From: Alphaproteobacteria bacterium
Lineage (GTDB): Bacteria > Pseudomonadota > Alphaproteobacteria > SHVW01
Direction: 5' to 3'
Length of the DNA: 60,703 bases
Assembly (NCBI GenBank): GCA_016869645.1
Contig: VGDO01000010.1
Span: 1-60,703, forward strand
A program made the translations under genes and the position numbers. The stretch's first letter is position 1. Each line of letters starts with the position of its first letter. Below the pieces are notes generated by a model, which searched no databases, had not been told where the DNA came from, and saw only the letters and a list, made by a program, of their open reading frames with translations. Shown one piece after another: positions 8,800 through 17,404 of this stretch.

Positions 8800-9679
8800 C
8801 GTCAGCCTCCGAGCGCTTGCGTCGCTCTGCAAGCACGTTGCGCAGGTAGTCGGCGACCAGCATGCCGGTGTGCCGCACGAGGCAGAGCATGCTGATCAAG
8901 GCGAGGCCGAACTTGCGATTGCGCAGGTCCCACAGCAGCCCGGTCCAGTTGCTCTTGGTCATGTGGCCAAGCCGCCGTCCGGCGCGCCGCAGCGTGTTGC
9001 ACGGCTTGTAGACAGACCAGGGATAGTGAAGGTAGCAGAAGCGCGTGCGCACCACCGAGGCGACGGTGTCCTCGCGCAGGTGCATGACGATGAATTGCGG
9101 ATGGTAGATCAGGCCGTGCTTCGGGTTCGCACGTTGCAGGCGCGCGCACAGATCGAAGTCCTCGCCATTGGTCCTGAGCGCGGTGTTGTAGCCGCCGATC
9201 GCCAGCACGGGCGCGCGGCGGAACATGGTGTTTGCACCGTGCAGGAAGCGCGGATTGACCGCGATCTTGCTGCCGTGATTCTGCGCCATGTGGTGACAGC
9301 GCCAGCGGTCCGCGAGATTGCGGTAGTTGACCTCGGCGAGCTGTCCGGCGACGCCGACAATCGTCGGATTCTTCTCGAGCAGGCGCGCCAGGCCGTCTAG
9401 CCAGTTCGGCATGGCGAAGCAGTCGTCGTCGATCGCGGCAACGACATCGCCCTCAGCCGCGTTGAAGCCGGTGTTGCGGGCCGTGGCGAGGCCGCGATTC
9501 TCGCCGTGCCGGATCACGCGCACCTGGAATTTCGACGCGATGTCGGCCGATTTGTCCGTGCTGCCATCGTCGACGACGATGATCTCGTCGGGCCGGCGCG
9601 TTTGCGCCATCAGGCTTGCCAGGCAGATCGCGATGTGGCGCTCGCGATTGAAGCAGGGCACGTAGACCGAAATCTTCAT
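8777..9679 (-). CDS. Family 2 glycosyltransferase
   Basis: A 300-residue GT-A type inverting glycosyltransferase. The N-terminus ISVYVPCFNRERHI, the nucleotide-binding EIIVVDDGSTD, the metal-binding AAIDDDCFAMP and the acceptor-site TNGEDFDLCARLQ are all present. A weakly hydrophobic C-terminal helix (LALISMLCLVRHTGMLVADYL would span about 20 residues) may touch the membrane. The product is probably a cell-surface glycan. It is the only minus-strand gene inside the plus-strand housekeeping cluster and separates infA from its usual upstream neighbours. Confidence 0.85.
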   Translation of the reverse strand: MKISVYVPCFNRERHIAICLASLMAQTRRPDEIIVVDDGSTDKSADIASKFQVRVIRHGENRGLATARNTGFNAAEGDVVAAIDDDCFAMPNWLDGLARLLEKNPTIVGVAGQLAEVNYRNLADRWRCHHMAQNHGSKIAVNPRFLHGANTMFRRAPVLAIGGYNTALRTNGEDFDLCARLQRANPKHGLIYHPQFIVMHLREDTVASVVRTRFCYLHYPWSVYKPCNTLRRAGRRLGHMTKSNWTGLLWDLRNRKFGLALISMLCLVRHTGMLVADYLRNVLAERRKRSEADVKPSDPA

Positions 9680-9724
9680 GTCGATCTGCGGCCCTCGAGG
9701 ACGTGGCCAAGAGCCTGAATCCGC

Positions 9725-9760
9725 TTGACGTTTGCGCCGGTCATGATCACTAAATCTGGT
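9725..9760 (+). promoter_or_regulatory. Possible promoter of infA
   Basis: TTGACG at 9725-9730 matches the -35 consensus at five of six positions and is followed 18-20 bp later by the AT-rich stretch CACTAAAT. The -10 match is poor. infA needs its own promoter here because the gene before it points the other way. Confidence 0.3.
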
Positions 9761-9784
9761 CCGAGATCCGTGCGGGGAGGGTCA

Positions 9785-10003
9785 ATGCCCAAGGAAGACG
9801 CCATTGAGTTTTCCGGTACTGTCGTCGAACTTCTGCCCAATGCCATGTTCCGAGTCAAATTGGACAACGACCACCTGGTGCTTGCCCACACCTCCGGCAA
9901 GATGCGCAAGAACCGCATCCGCGTTCTCGCTGGCGATCGAGTCAATGTCGAGATGACGCCCTTCGATTTGACCAAGGGCCGCATCACCTTCCGTTTCGAA
10001 TAG
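9785..10003 (+). CDS. infA: Translation initiation factor IF-1
   Basis: The 72-residue S1/OB-fold protein binds the 30S A site during initiation. It has the universal sequence features [39 protein letters not shown] and the C-terminal [11 protein letters not shown]. Length is exactly normal. The ATG at 9785 follows the strong ribosome-binding site GGGGAGGG. maf, rng and yacG follow closely, as in other alphaproteobacteria. Confidence 0.98.
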   Translation: MPKEDAIEFSGTVVELLPNAMFRVKLDNDHLVLAHTSGKMRKNRIRVLAGDRVNVEMTPFDLTKGRITFRFE

Positions 10004-10022
10004 GCGACTGGACTGCCGCGCC

Positions 10023-10610
10023 ATGGCCGAATCGGCCCGGCGACCGCGTCTGGTCCTTGCCTCGGCTTCGCCGCGCCGCCTCGACCTGCTGCGTCAGATC
10101 GGCATCGAGCCTGACCTCGTCGAGCCGACCGAGATCGACGAGCGACCGCGCAAGGGAGAACTGCCCGTCGCCTACGCGCGCCGCATGGCCGACGACAAGG
10201 CGGCGCGCGCCTGCGCGCGTCATCCGACCGATGTCGTGCTGGCCGCGGATACCGTCGTCGCCTGCGGCCGGCGGATTCTGCCCAAGGCGGAGACGGAGGC
10301 GGAGGCGCGGCGCTGTCTCGAGCTGCTCTCCGGGCGCCGCCATCACGTGCTCGGCGGCGTGACCATCGTGCCACCGGGCGGACCGCCCGTGCACCGGCTG
10401 GTCGACACCATCGTCCAGTTCCGTCGTCTGTCAGCCGACGAGGTCGCGGCGTACATTGCCGGCGGCGAGTGGCGCGGCAAGGCCGGGGGCTACGCGATCC
10501 AAGGCCGCGCGGCCGTTTTCGTCAAGGCGATCCACGGGTCCTACTCGAACGTCGTCGGTCTGCCGCTGGCCGAGACCCATGCCATGCTGTGCGGCATCGG
10601 CTGGGCTTGA
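10023..10610 (+). CDS. maf: Maf family nucleoside triphosphate pyrophosphatase
   Basis: House-cleaning pyrophosphatase that hydrolyses non-canonical or pyrimidine nucleoside triphosphates, historically called a septum-formation inhibitor. The 195-residue protein has the N-terminal LASASPRRLDLL, the metal-binding VLAADTVVACG, and the C-terminal GKAGGYAIQGRAAVFV segment. It starts 19 bp after infA and ends 7 bp before rng. Confidence 0.95.
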   Translation: MAESARRPRLVLASASPRRLDLLRQIGIEPDLVEPTEIDERPRKGELPVAYARRMADDKAARACARHPTDVVLAADTVVACGRRILPKAETEAEARRCLELLSGRRHHVLGGVTIVPPGGPPVHRLVDTIVQFRRLSADEVAAYIAGGEWRGKAGGYAIQGRAAVFVKAIHGSYSNVVGLPLAETHAMLCGIGWA

Positions 10611-10617
10611 GGATCCC

Positions 10618-11997
10618 GTGCCGGTGATCGACGAGATCCTCGTGTCCGCATCGCCGGGCGAAGTGCGCGTTGCCGCGCTGTCCGGCGGCCGCCTGGTCGA
10701 TTTCGCCGTCGAGCGCGGTGCCGACCTCACGCTCGGAGCCGTTTACCGCGGCCGCGTCGTGCGCGTCGAAGGCGCGCTCGGCGCGGCCTTCGTCGACATC
10801 GGGCGCTCGCGTCCGGGCTTCCTGCCGGCCGAGGCGGCGCGTCACCTCGTGCAGCCGGTCGCACCGCCGGGAACAGCGATCAACGCTCTGACTGGCGAAG
10901 GCGCGCAGGTGCTGGTCCAGGCGATCCGGCCGGAGACCGGCGACAAGGGTGTCGGCCTCACCGCCGAGATCGCGCTCACCGGCACGCTCGCCGTGCTGAT
11001 GCCGCTCGGCAACGAGATCGCAGTCTCGCGCCGGATCCATCGCCGCGCCGAGCGCGAGCGGCTCAAGGAGATCGCCGCCGAGGCGACCGGCGGCATGGGC
11101 GTCATTCTGCGCTCGGCGGCCGAGGGGGTCGACGACGACAGGCTGTTCGACGAGATCGAACGGCTGATCGGCATCTGGCACAGCCTGGACACGAGCGGTG
11201 CGACGCCATCTGTCGTGCTGCGGCCATTGGGTGCTGCCGCGCTGGCGCTCGGCGAGGCGCCCGACGGCGCACGCATCGTCGTCGATGACCGTGCACTGCT
11301 CAACGATCTTGCGGACCATGCGCGGAAATGGCGTCCCGATCTGGCGAGCCAATTGGCGCTGCACAGCGCCGACGAGCCGCTCTTTGCGCGTCACGACGTC
11401 GAGAGCGAGATCGAGGCGGCTCTCGATCCGCGCGTCGATCTGCCGGGCGGCGGCTCGCTCGTAATCGAGCAGACGGCGGCGTTGGTCGCGATCGATGTCA
11501 ATGGCGGCGGCTCGGGGCGCACCCCGCTCGAGGTCGATCTCGTCGCCGCGCAGGAGATCGCGCGCCAGCTTCGGCTGCGCAATCTCGGCGGCTTGATCGT
11601 CGTCGACTTCCTGCGGCCGCGCGGTCGCGACGAGCGCGACACCGTGTTCGAGGCGCTGATCGAAGCCTGCGCCGACGACCGCGTGCCCGTGCAAGTCATG
11701 GGCTGGACGCGCGCCGGCCTTGTCGAGCTGACCCGGCCGCGCGATCGCCCGCCGCTGGCCGAGACGATGAGCGGCGCTGTGTCTGCCGCCCATGCTGCGT
11801 TGCGCGCGACGCTCGCGGCCGCACGCCGTCATCCGGCCGGGCGCTATCGCGTGCTCGCCGCGCCGGCGCTCGTGGCTTATCTTCAAGGCGAGGGGCGCGG
11901 CGCCTTGGAGGCGGCCGGCCGTCGGCTCGGCGCAGTGCCGGAGCTCGTTGCCGAGCCCGGCCGTTCGGTCCACGGCTTTGAGATCGCCGCGGTCTGA
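10618..11997 (+). CDS. rng: Ribonuclease E/G family protein
   Basis: Single-strand endoribonuclease acting on rRNA and mRNA. The 459-residue protein has an N-terminal S1-like RNA-binding region (LGAVYRGRVVRVEGALGAAF) and the catalytic DNase I-like segment LVAIDVNGGGSG with the metal aspartates, followed by GGLIVVDFLRP. The GTG at 10618 is chosen because GAGG lies about 6 bp upstream. The C-terminal third has no CPxC zinc-link, so the usual zinc-bridged dimer of RNase E/G cannot form in the same way. It lies between maf and yacG, as often seen. Confidence 0.9.
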   Translation: MPVIDEILVSASPGEVRVAALSGGRLVDFAVERGADLTLGAVYRGRVVRVEGALGAAFVDIGRSRPGFLPAEAARHLVQPVAPPGTAINALTGEGAQVLVQAIRPETGDKGVGLTAEIALTGTLAVLMPLGNEIAVSRRIHRRAERERLKEIAAEATGGMGVILRSAAEGVDDDRLFDEIERLIGIWHSLDTSGATPSVVLRPLGAAALALGEAPDGARIVVDDRALLNDLADHARKWRPDLASQLALHSADEPLFARHDVESEIEAALDPRVDLPGGGSLVIEQTAALVAIDVNGGGSGRTPLEVDLVAAQEIARQLRLRNLGGLIVVDFLRPRGRDERDTVFEALIEACADDRVPVQVMGWTRAGLVELTRPRDRPPLAETMSGAVSAAHAALRATLAAARRHPAGRYRVLAAPALVAYLQGEGRGALEAAGRRLGAVPELVAEPGRSVHGFEIAAV

Positions 11998-12007
11998 AGG
12001 AGCGGAC

Positions 12008-12250
12008 ATGGGAGAAGTGCACAAGCTCGACCGGCGCGACCGCGAGAACAAGGCCGATGAGGAGACGGGCCGCAAGGCGGCGCCATGCCCGATCTGCGGC
12101 AAGCCATCTGCGGCCAAGACGCGGCCGTTCTGCTCCACGCGCTGCGCCAATATCGATCTTGGCCGCTGGCTCGGCGGCACCTATCGCGTCGAGACGGACG
12201 AGGTGCCCGAGGACGGCGAGACACCGCCGCCGCCCGATCGCACGCGCTAG
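12008..12250 (+). CDS. yacG: DNA gyrase inhibitor YacG, zinc-binding
   Basis: An 80-residue zinc-ribbon protein; the E. coli homologue binds GyrB and blocks DNA binding. The four zinc ligands are visible as CPICGK and FCSTRCANIDLGRWL. The acidic, proline-rich tail (EDGETPPPPD) is usual for alphaproteobacterial forms. The ATG at 12008 follows AAGGAG, 10 bp after the rng stop, so the two are cotranscribed. Confidence 0.93.
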   Translation: MGEVHKLDRRDRENKADEETGRKAAPCPICGKPSAAKTRPFCSTRCANIDLGRWLGGTYRVETDEVPEDGETPPPPDRTR

Positions 12251-12281
12251 CCGGCAGCTCTCCGGCGGGCGCCCGCAAGGC

Positions 12282-12310
12282 TGGACAGCTCAGCCCCAAG
12301 AAGCTATAAG
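12282..12310 (+). promoter_or_regulatory. sigma70-type promoter of tRNA-Phe
   Basis: TGGACA (12282-12287) and TATAAG (12305-12310) are separated by exactly 17 bp, each matching the consensus at five of six positions. The tRNA begins 18 bp after the -10 box, leaving a leader of about 10 bases. Confidence 0.75.
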
Positions 12311-12327
12311 CGGCGTCGCTCTGGAGC

Positions 12328-12403
12328 GCCCAGGTAGCTCAGTTGGTAGAGCACGTGACTGAAAATCACGGTGTCGGTGGTTCAATTCCGCCCCTGGGCA
12401 CCA
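12328..12403 (+). tRNA. tRNA-Phe (anticodon GAA), CCA encoded
   Basis: A 76-base cloverleaf with acceptor GCCCAGG/CCTGGGC, D loop AGTTGGTAG, anticodon stem CGTGA/TCACG around loop CTGAAAA (anticodon GAA), T loop TTCAATT, discriminator A and encoded CCA. Confidence 0.96.
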
Positions 12404-12512
12404 CTTTCCCTTTCTGATTTATAGTTGCATTCGCAGACGCGCGGTGGACACATTGCATGTGTCGCGGATCCATGGCCGTCCGGACGGCGCGTTCGGAGCC
12501 ACGAGGGACACG

Positions 12513-13781
12513 ATGACGGAACATGATGACCTCTTCGATCGGCTTTGGACGGGTGCCGCGCCCATGGAGGAGTGGACGCGGACGGTGTCCGGTGGAGCCA
12601 TCAAGCCGGTCGCCGATGGTGTCGTCGCCATCCACACGGGATATTTTTTCGGCAACGCGGCGGCCATCCGGACGAATGTCGGGCTGGTGCTTGTGGACTC
12701 GGGCAGCCGGGAGACCGCGAGCCAAACCCTCGCCGCCTTGCGCCGCTGGGACGACAGCCCTGTTCACACAGTTATCTATACCCACGGGCATATCGACCAC
12801 AGCTGGGGAGCCAGGCTGCTCGACCAGGAGGCCGACGCGAGAAGCACCGCGCGGCCGCGCATCATCGCCCATCGAAACGTGCTCTATCGCTTCGAACGCT
12901 ACGATGCGACGCATGGGCTCAACAGCCTCGTCATGGGACGACAGTTCAACCAGCCGGGCTATGTCTTTCCGGATGGGCATCGGCGCCCCGACGAGGTCTA
13001 TGACGATCAGCTCGCGCTCACCATCGGCGGCGTGCGCATCGAACTGGCGCATGGGCGCGGCGAAACCGACGACGCGACCTTCGTCTGGCTCCCGGAGCAG
13101 CGCGTGCTGGTGAGCGGCGATTTCGTGATCTGGGCCTTTCCGAATGCCGGCAACCCGCGCAAGGTCCAGCGCTTCGCGCCGGATTGGGCTGCCACGCTGC
13201 GCCGCATGCAGACGCTGAACGCCGAGGTGCTCATACCCGGACATGGACCGGCGGTGTCGGGCGAAGCGAGGGTGAGCCAGATTCTGGCGGACGGCGCCCA
13301 GGTCCTGGAAAGCCTGACCCGGCAGACCCTGGAACGTTTGAACGCGGGTTTGTCGCTGAACGAAATTCTGCATTCCGTCGCCGCGCCCGCGAATCTGTTG
13401 GCGAAGCCGTACCTGCTGCCGAAATACGACGACCCGGAATTCGTCGTCCGCAATATCTGGCATCTCTTTGCCGGCTGGTTCGACGGCAACCCTGCCGGTC
13501 TCAAGCCGGCACCGACTGCCGAGCTGGCGTCGGAGCTCGCTGCTCTCGCCGGCGGCGCCGACCGGCTGGCGCAGCGCGCTGCGTCTCTTGCCGCCGAGGG
13601 GCGGATCCGATTGGCGGCCCATCTCGCCGAGCTCGCCGGGAGTGCCGCGCCGCATGACAGAGCGATTCAGACGACACGCAGCAAGGTCTACGAAAAGTGT
13701 GGGTCGACCGAGACCTCGCTGATCGGCAAGGCGATCTACGCTGTCTTCCAGCGTGAAGCAGAGACTCTGGCGGCGTCTTGA
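12513..13781 (+). CDS. MBL-fold metallo-hydrolase, alkylsulfatase-like
   Basis: A 422-residue metallo-beta-lactamase-fold enzyme. The dinuclear zinc ligands are H91, H93, D95 and H96 in YTHGHIDHSWG, later supported by SGDFVIW and LIPGHGP. The C-terminal part (FAGWFDGNP then LAGGADRLAQRA and RIRLAAHLAELAG) resembles the alkylsulfatase dimerisation domain of SdsA-type sec/prim-alkylsulfatases. The SCP2-like third domain of those enzymes and a signal peptide are absent, so it is a short cytoplasmic form. The ATG at 12513 follows GAGGGA. Hydrolysis of an alkyl sulfate ester is plausible; another ester is possible. Confidence 0.7.
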   Translation: MTEHDDLFDRLWTGAAPMEEWTRTVSGGAIKPVADGVVAIHTGYFFGNAAAIRTNVGLVLVDSGSRETASQTLAALRRWDDSPVHTVIYTHGHIDHSWGARLLDQEADARSTARPRIIAHRNVLYRFERYDATHGLNSLVMGRQFNQPGYVFPDGHRRPDEVYDDQLALTIGGVRIELAHGRGETDDATFVWLPEQRVLVSGDFVIWAFPNAGNPRKVQRFAPDWAATLRRMQTLNAEVLIPGHGPAVSGEARVSQILADGAQVLESLTRQTLERLNAGLSLNEILHSVAAPANLLAKPYLLPKYDDPEFVVRNIWHLFAGWFDGNPAGLKPAPTAELASELAALAGGADRLAQRAASLAAEGRIRLAAHLAELAGSAAPHDRAIQTTRSKVYEKCGSTETSLIGKAIYAVFQREAETLAAS

Positions 13782-13847
13782 AGGGTCCGCCGTCAGCGGC
13801 CCTGCCAGGATCTCAGATTCGAACTCCCGTCGTCGCTTGCGTCACGC

Positions 13848-14438
13848 CTACGCAATGAGCAGGACGACTCCAGCAACCGAGATTGCCGCACCGGCGGCGC
13901 GCATGACGAACTGGACGCGGTGTCGCGTCGCCAACGATGCCAGTCCAAGGCCGGCGACATGCAGCGCCGCGGTCGCGAGCACGAAGCCGAGACCATAGAA
14001 CAGCGGCGAGGCGGCGTCGGGCAGCTCCGCGCCGTGTGCGTGGCCATGGAAGATGCCGAAGACGGCGACCAGCGCGATGCCGATTGCGAGCGCCGGCCGG
14101 AATGCGAAGCCGATCAAGAGGCCGAGCGCCAGCACCGACAGGGCGATGGCGGTCTCGACCCCCGGCAACGCCACGCCGAGGCCGCCGAGCAAGCCGCCGC
14201 CGATCATGGCGATCGGAAATGCGACGGGGAGCATCCACCAGGCGGAGCGGCCGATCAGTGCCGCCCAGACGCCGACCGCGACCATGGTCAGAACGTGATC
14301 GATGCCGGAGAGCGGATGTCCCAGTCCTTGGAAAAACCCGGCGCCACCGGCTCCGAAGACATGCGCTTCCGCGGGGAACGCGCCGACCGCGCCAAACATT
14401 CCCAGGACCAGACAAAGCGCAACCAGACGACCACTCAT
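13848..14438 (-). CDS. HupE/UreJ family membrane protein
   Basis: A 196-residue integral membrane protein with a signal-like first helix and about six more helices. The family motif HPLSGIDHVLTM and the histidine-rich GIFHGHAHGAELP, both linked to nickel or cobalt binding, are present. HupE/UreJ proteins import Ni or Co for hydrogenase, urease or cobalamin enzymes; none of these is in the window, so the client is unknown. The ATG at 14438 is preferred because GGGGGAG lies just upstream. Confidence 0.88.
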   Translation of the reverse strand: MSGRLVALCLVLGMFGAVGAFPAEAHVFGAGGAGFFQGLGHPLSGIDHVLTMVAVGVWAALIGRSAWWMLPVAFPIAMIGGGLLGGLGVALPGVETAIALSVLALGLLIGFAFRPALAIGIALVAVFGIFHGHAHGAELPDAASPLFYGLGFVLATAALHVAGLGLASLATRHRVQFVMRAAGAAISVAGVVLLIA

Positions 14439-14613
14439 TGACTCCCCCACTTGCTGCATTTGAGACCGGCGCGCATCGCAATACGCGCCCGAAGGATGGA
14501 ATCGCAACCTAGCCGATCACGCGTCGGCGCGTCCAGGACCGCTCGCGCGGTCCCGATGGCCCGGAATTTCGTACCTTGATCGGCCCCGTCGCGCGCCGGC
14601 CTGCCGATGGCGC

Positions 14614-15057
14614 TTATGCCGTCACGTAGGCCAAGCCCTTCGCCTTCTTGGTCGGCTTGTCCTTGCCTTCGCCGGTGAAGGTCAGCTCGATGCGCACGCC
14701 GTTGGGGTCGAGGAAGAAGATCTGGCGCAGCTCGCGATCGGGCACGTCGCGCGTCTCGTAGTCGACGTCGTGCTTCTTCAGGCGCTTCACCTGGTCGTCA
14801 TAGCCGGTGCTGGCGAAGGAGAAGTGATTGAAGGCGCCGGTGTCCTTCGGCGGCTTCTTGGCGCGCGCCTTGGCGCGCTCGCCCGTCATGTGGTTGAGGT
14901 GCACGACGGCGGTGTCGCCCGCATAGAGCCACGCGCCGGGGAAGGAGAAGGGCGGCCGCGGCCCGAGCTTCAGGCCGAGCACGTCGCTGTAGAACCGCAC
15001 GGTCTGGTCGAGATCGAGCGTATCGATGTTGATGTGGTCGATCATGCGGATGGTCAT
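14614..15057 (-). CDS. VOC family (glyoxalase/dioxygenase fold) protein
   Basis: A 147-residue vicinal-oxygen-chelate protein built of two beta-alpha-beta-beta-beta units. Probable metal ligands are H in MIDHINIDTLDLDQTVRFY, H in FNHFSF and E in GVRIELTF. The tail is lysine-rich (KDKPTKKAKG). The ATG at 15057 is preferred, with GGGAGAG 6 bp upstream. Reaction unknown. It begins 57 bp downstream of the molybdopterin oxidoreductase on the same strand and may be cotranscribed. Confidence 0.8.
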   Translation of the reverse strand: MTIRMIDHINIDTLDLDQTVRFYSDVLGLKLGPRPPFSFPGAWLYAGDTAVVHLNHMTGERAKARAKKPPKDTGAFNHFSFASTGYDDQVKRLKKHDVDYETRDVPDRELRQIFFLDPNGVRIELTFTGEGKDKPTKKAKGLAYVTA

Positions 15058-15114
15058 GTCACTCTCCCGGTCGGGCGGATGAGGGGCGGGCGGATGATGG
15101 GTCGGTTGTTGCAA

Positions 15115-17172
15115 CTATAGCTCAGCTCGGAGCCAAACGGAGGTGTCGTGAAAGGCGACGCCGCCATTGGGCGGCACCGGGTCGGCGCCGACCAGCGTGT
15201 TGATGCCTTCGCCGGTTTCGTGATCCGACGCGGGCCAGATGCCCTCGGCAACGACTGTGCCGCGCCGGAGCCCGGTCGCCGAGCGCACCGCAAGCACGAC
15301 CTCGCCGCGCGCGTTGCCGATGCGCACCCTGCTCCCGTCGGCAAGACCGGCCGCCGCCGCATCATCCGGATGCATCTGCAGGGTCGGCCGACTCTCCCGC
15401 CTGCGCGAACCCGGCGTCTCGCTGAAGGTCGAGTTGAGGAATCCGCGCGCCGGCGCCGTCACCAGGCGGAAGGGCCGTTCGGCCGTCGCCCACTCGCTTG
15501 TCTCGATATGATCGGGCAGCGCCGGCAGGCAAGCGTGATCGGGCCCGATCGCAGCCCAGTCCGGCTTGAAATGGAAGCGCCCGTCGGCCTGCGGGAAGCC
15601 GTCGAGGCAATGGCTGGCGCGGAAGTCGGGCGCATGGTCGATCCAGCCGGTCTGGCGCAGGGTCTCCGCATCGGGCAGGCCCGAGCTGCGCAGCGCGGCG
15701 TCGATCAGCTGCCACGCCGTCATGTCGAAACCGGGATGCTTCGCACCCAGGCGCGACGCGATGCCCGAGATGACCTCGTGGTTGGGGCGCGCCTCGGCAT
15801 AGGGCTCGATCAGCTTCGGGCCCATGACGATGTGGTAGTGGCCGTAGGCGCAGTAGATGTCGTCATGCTCGACGAACATGGTGGCGGGCAGCACGATGTC
15901 GGCGCACTTGGCCGTCGCGGTCATGAACTGCTCGTGGACGACGAGGAACAAGTCGTCGCGCGTCAGGCCGCGCCGCACTGCGCGCGAATCAGGCGCCACG
16001 GTCGCCGAGTTGGCGTTCTGCAGCAGCATGGCCGTGACCGGCGGTCCGCCCATGAGCGCGTCCTTGTCGCCGACCAGCACGGGTCCGATGCGTGACTGGT
16101 CGAGCGCGCGCACCGAGGTATCGACCCGGTCGAGGCCGCGCAGCAGCGTGGTGTCGAGGCCCGACAGCTCCCAGGTCATGAAGAAGGCGCCGCCGCCGCG
16201 TTCCTGCCAGCTCCCGGTGATCGCCGGCAGGCAGGACACGGCGTGCATGTTGACCGCACCGTTGCGCGCCCGCGTGAAACCGAAGCCGACGCGGAGGAAG
16301 CTCTTGCGCGTGCTGCCGTAGAGCCGCGCGAAGGCGACGATCTCTTGCGCGTCGAGACCGGTGATCGCCGCCGCCCAGGCGGGCGTGCGCGTCGCGATAT
16401 GGCGCTCGATCGCGGGCGAGAAGTCGGTCAGCCGTGCCAGGTAGTCGCGGTCGGCCATGCCCTCGGCGAGCAGCACGTTCATCACCGCAAGCGCCAGCGC
16501 GCCGTCGGTCCCCGGCCGGACGATCAGCGCCAGATCGGCGGCCGCGACCGTGGGCGAGCGGTAGACGTCGACCACCACCAGCTTGGCACCGCGCTCCTTG
16601 CGCGCGCGCGCGATGTGATGCATGGCGTTGACCTGGGTCGTCACGGGATTGCCGCCCCACATGACGATCAGATCGGCCTCCGCCATCTCGCGCGGGTCGC
16701 TGCCGATCAGCTTGCCGACGCCGGCGCGCCAGCCCGATTCCGCGGGCGTCATGCAGATCGTCGAATGCTGGCGCGAATAGCCCATGACGTTGCGCAGCCG
16801 CTCGATAGCGTAGCGCTGCACCATGCCCATGGTGCCGCCGGAATGATAAGGCCAGACGGTGGTCGGCCCGTGCCGCTCGGCGGCACGCCGGAAACCCGCC
16901 GCGATCTCATCGAGTGCGGCCGCCCACGGGATCGGCCGGAAATTGCCGTCGCCCTTGGCACCAACGCGCTGGAGCGGCTGCGCCAGCCGGTCCGCATGAT
17001 GGGTGCGCTCGGCGTAGCGCCCGACCTTGGCGCAGACGACGCCGGACGTGTAGCTGTTGTCTCTGGCGCCGTGCACGACGCCCATCCGGCGGCCGTCGAT
17101 CACCTCGACCTCGAGCGCGCAGCCGCTCGGACAGTCATGGGGGCAGGCGGAACGCTTGAAGGCGACGGCCAT
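15115..17172 (-). CDS. Molybdopterin-dependent oxidoreductase (bis-MGD family)
   Basis: A 685-residue cytoplasmic member of the DMSO-reductase superfamily. The N-terminal 4Fe-4S motif is CPHDCPSGC with a fourth cysteine in VVCAKVGRYAER. Further on are HSTICMTPAESGW near the Mo site, IVMWGGNPVTTQVN for cofactor binding, and a C-terminal molydopterin-dinucleotide domain (LQMHPDDAAAAGLADG). There is no twin-arginine signal. The substrate is unknown; this subgroup is uncharacterised. The ATG at 17172 is chosen because conserved sequence starts at FKRSACPHDC. No partner electron-transfer subunit is adjacent. Confidence 0.88.
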   Translation of the reverse strand: MAVAFKRSACPHDCPSGCALEVEVIDGRRMGVVHGARDNSYTSGVVCAKVGRYAERTHHADRLAQPLQRVGAKGDGNFRPIPWAAALDEIAAGFRRAAERHGPTTVWPYHSGGTMGMVQRYAIERLRNVMGYSRQHSTICMTPAESGWRAGVGKLIGSDPREMAEADLIVMWGGNPVTTQVNAMHHIARARKERGAKLVVVDVYRSPTVAAADLALIVRPGTDGALALAVMNVLLAEGMADRDYLARLTDFSPAIERHIATRTPAWAAAITGLDAQEIVAFARLYGSTRKSFLRVGFGFTRARNGAVNMHAVSCLPAITGSWQERGGGAFFMTWELSGLDTTLLRGLDRVDTSVRALDQSRIGPVLVGDKDALMGGPPVTAMLLQNANSATVAPDSRAVRRGLTRDDLFLVVHEQFMTATAKCADIVLPATMFVEHDDIYCAYGHYHIVMGPKLIEPYAEARPNHEVISGIASRLGAKHPGFDMTAWQLIDAALRSSGLPDAETLRQTGWIDHAPDFRASHCLDGFPQADGRFHFKPDWAAIGPDHACLPALPDHIETSEWATAERPFRLVTAPARGFLNSTFSETPGSRRRESRPTLQMHPDDAAAAGLADGSRVRIGNARGEVVLAVRSATGLRRGTVVAEGIWPASDHETGEGINTLVGADPVPPNGGVAFHDTSVWLRAEL

Positions 17173-17404
17173 GGTTGGCGCTTCCCGACGCGGGTGACGG
17201 TGCATGTTAGGCGAGGCCGGTTTGACGGCCAAGTGCGCCGCCGCGAAACATCCTGGGCCGGCCCGCTCGGGGCCCCGATGTCGCACCGGAAGAAACCCGC
17301 TATTTCTATACGATTGGGGCACTGCCGCCGGCCGGCCGGTCCGGCATTCTTTCGTTGGCAAATCGAACGTAAACTGACCGTTCCAACTGTTCTTCGGGCC
17401 AGGG

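Noticed and set aside
13848..14438. Link of HupE to a hydrogenase or urease operon
   Set aside because: No hydrogenase, urease or cobalamin gene is visible anywhere in the window.
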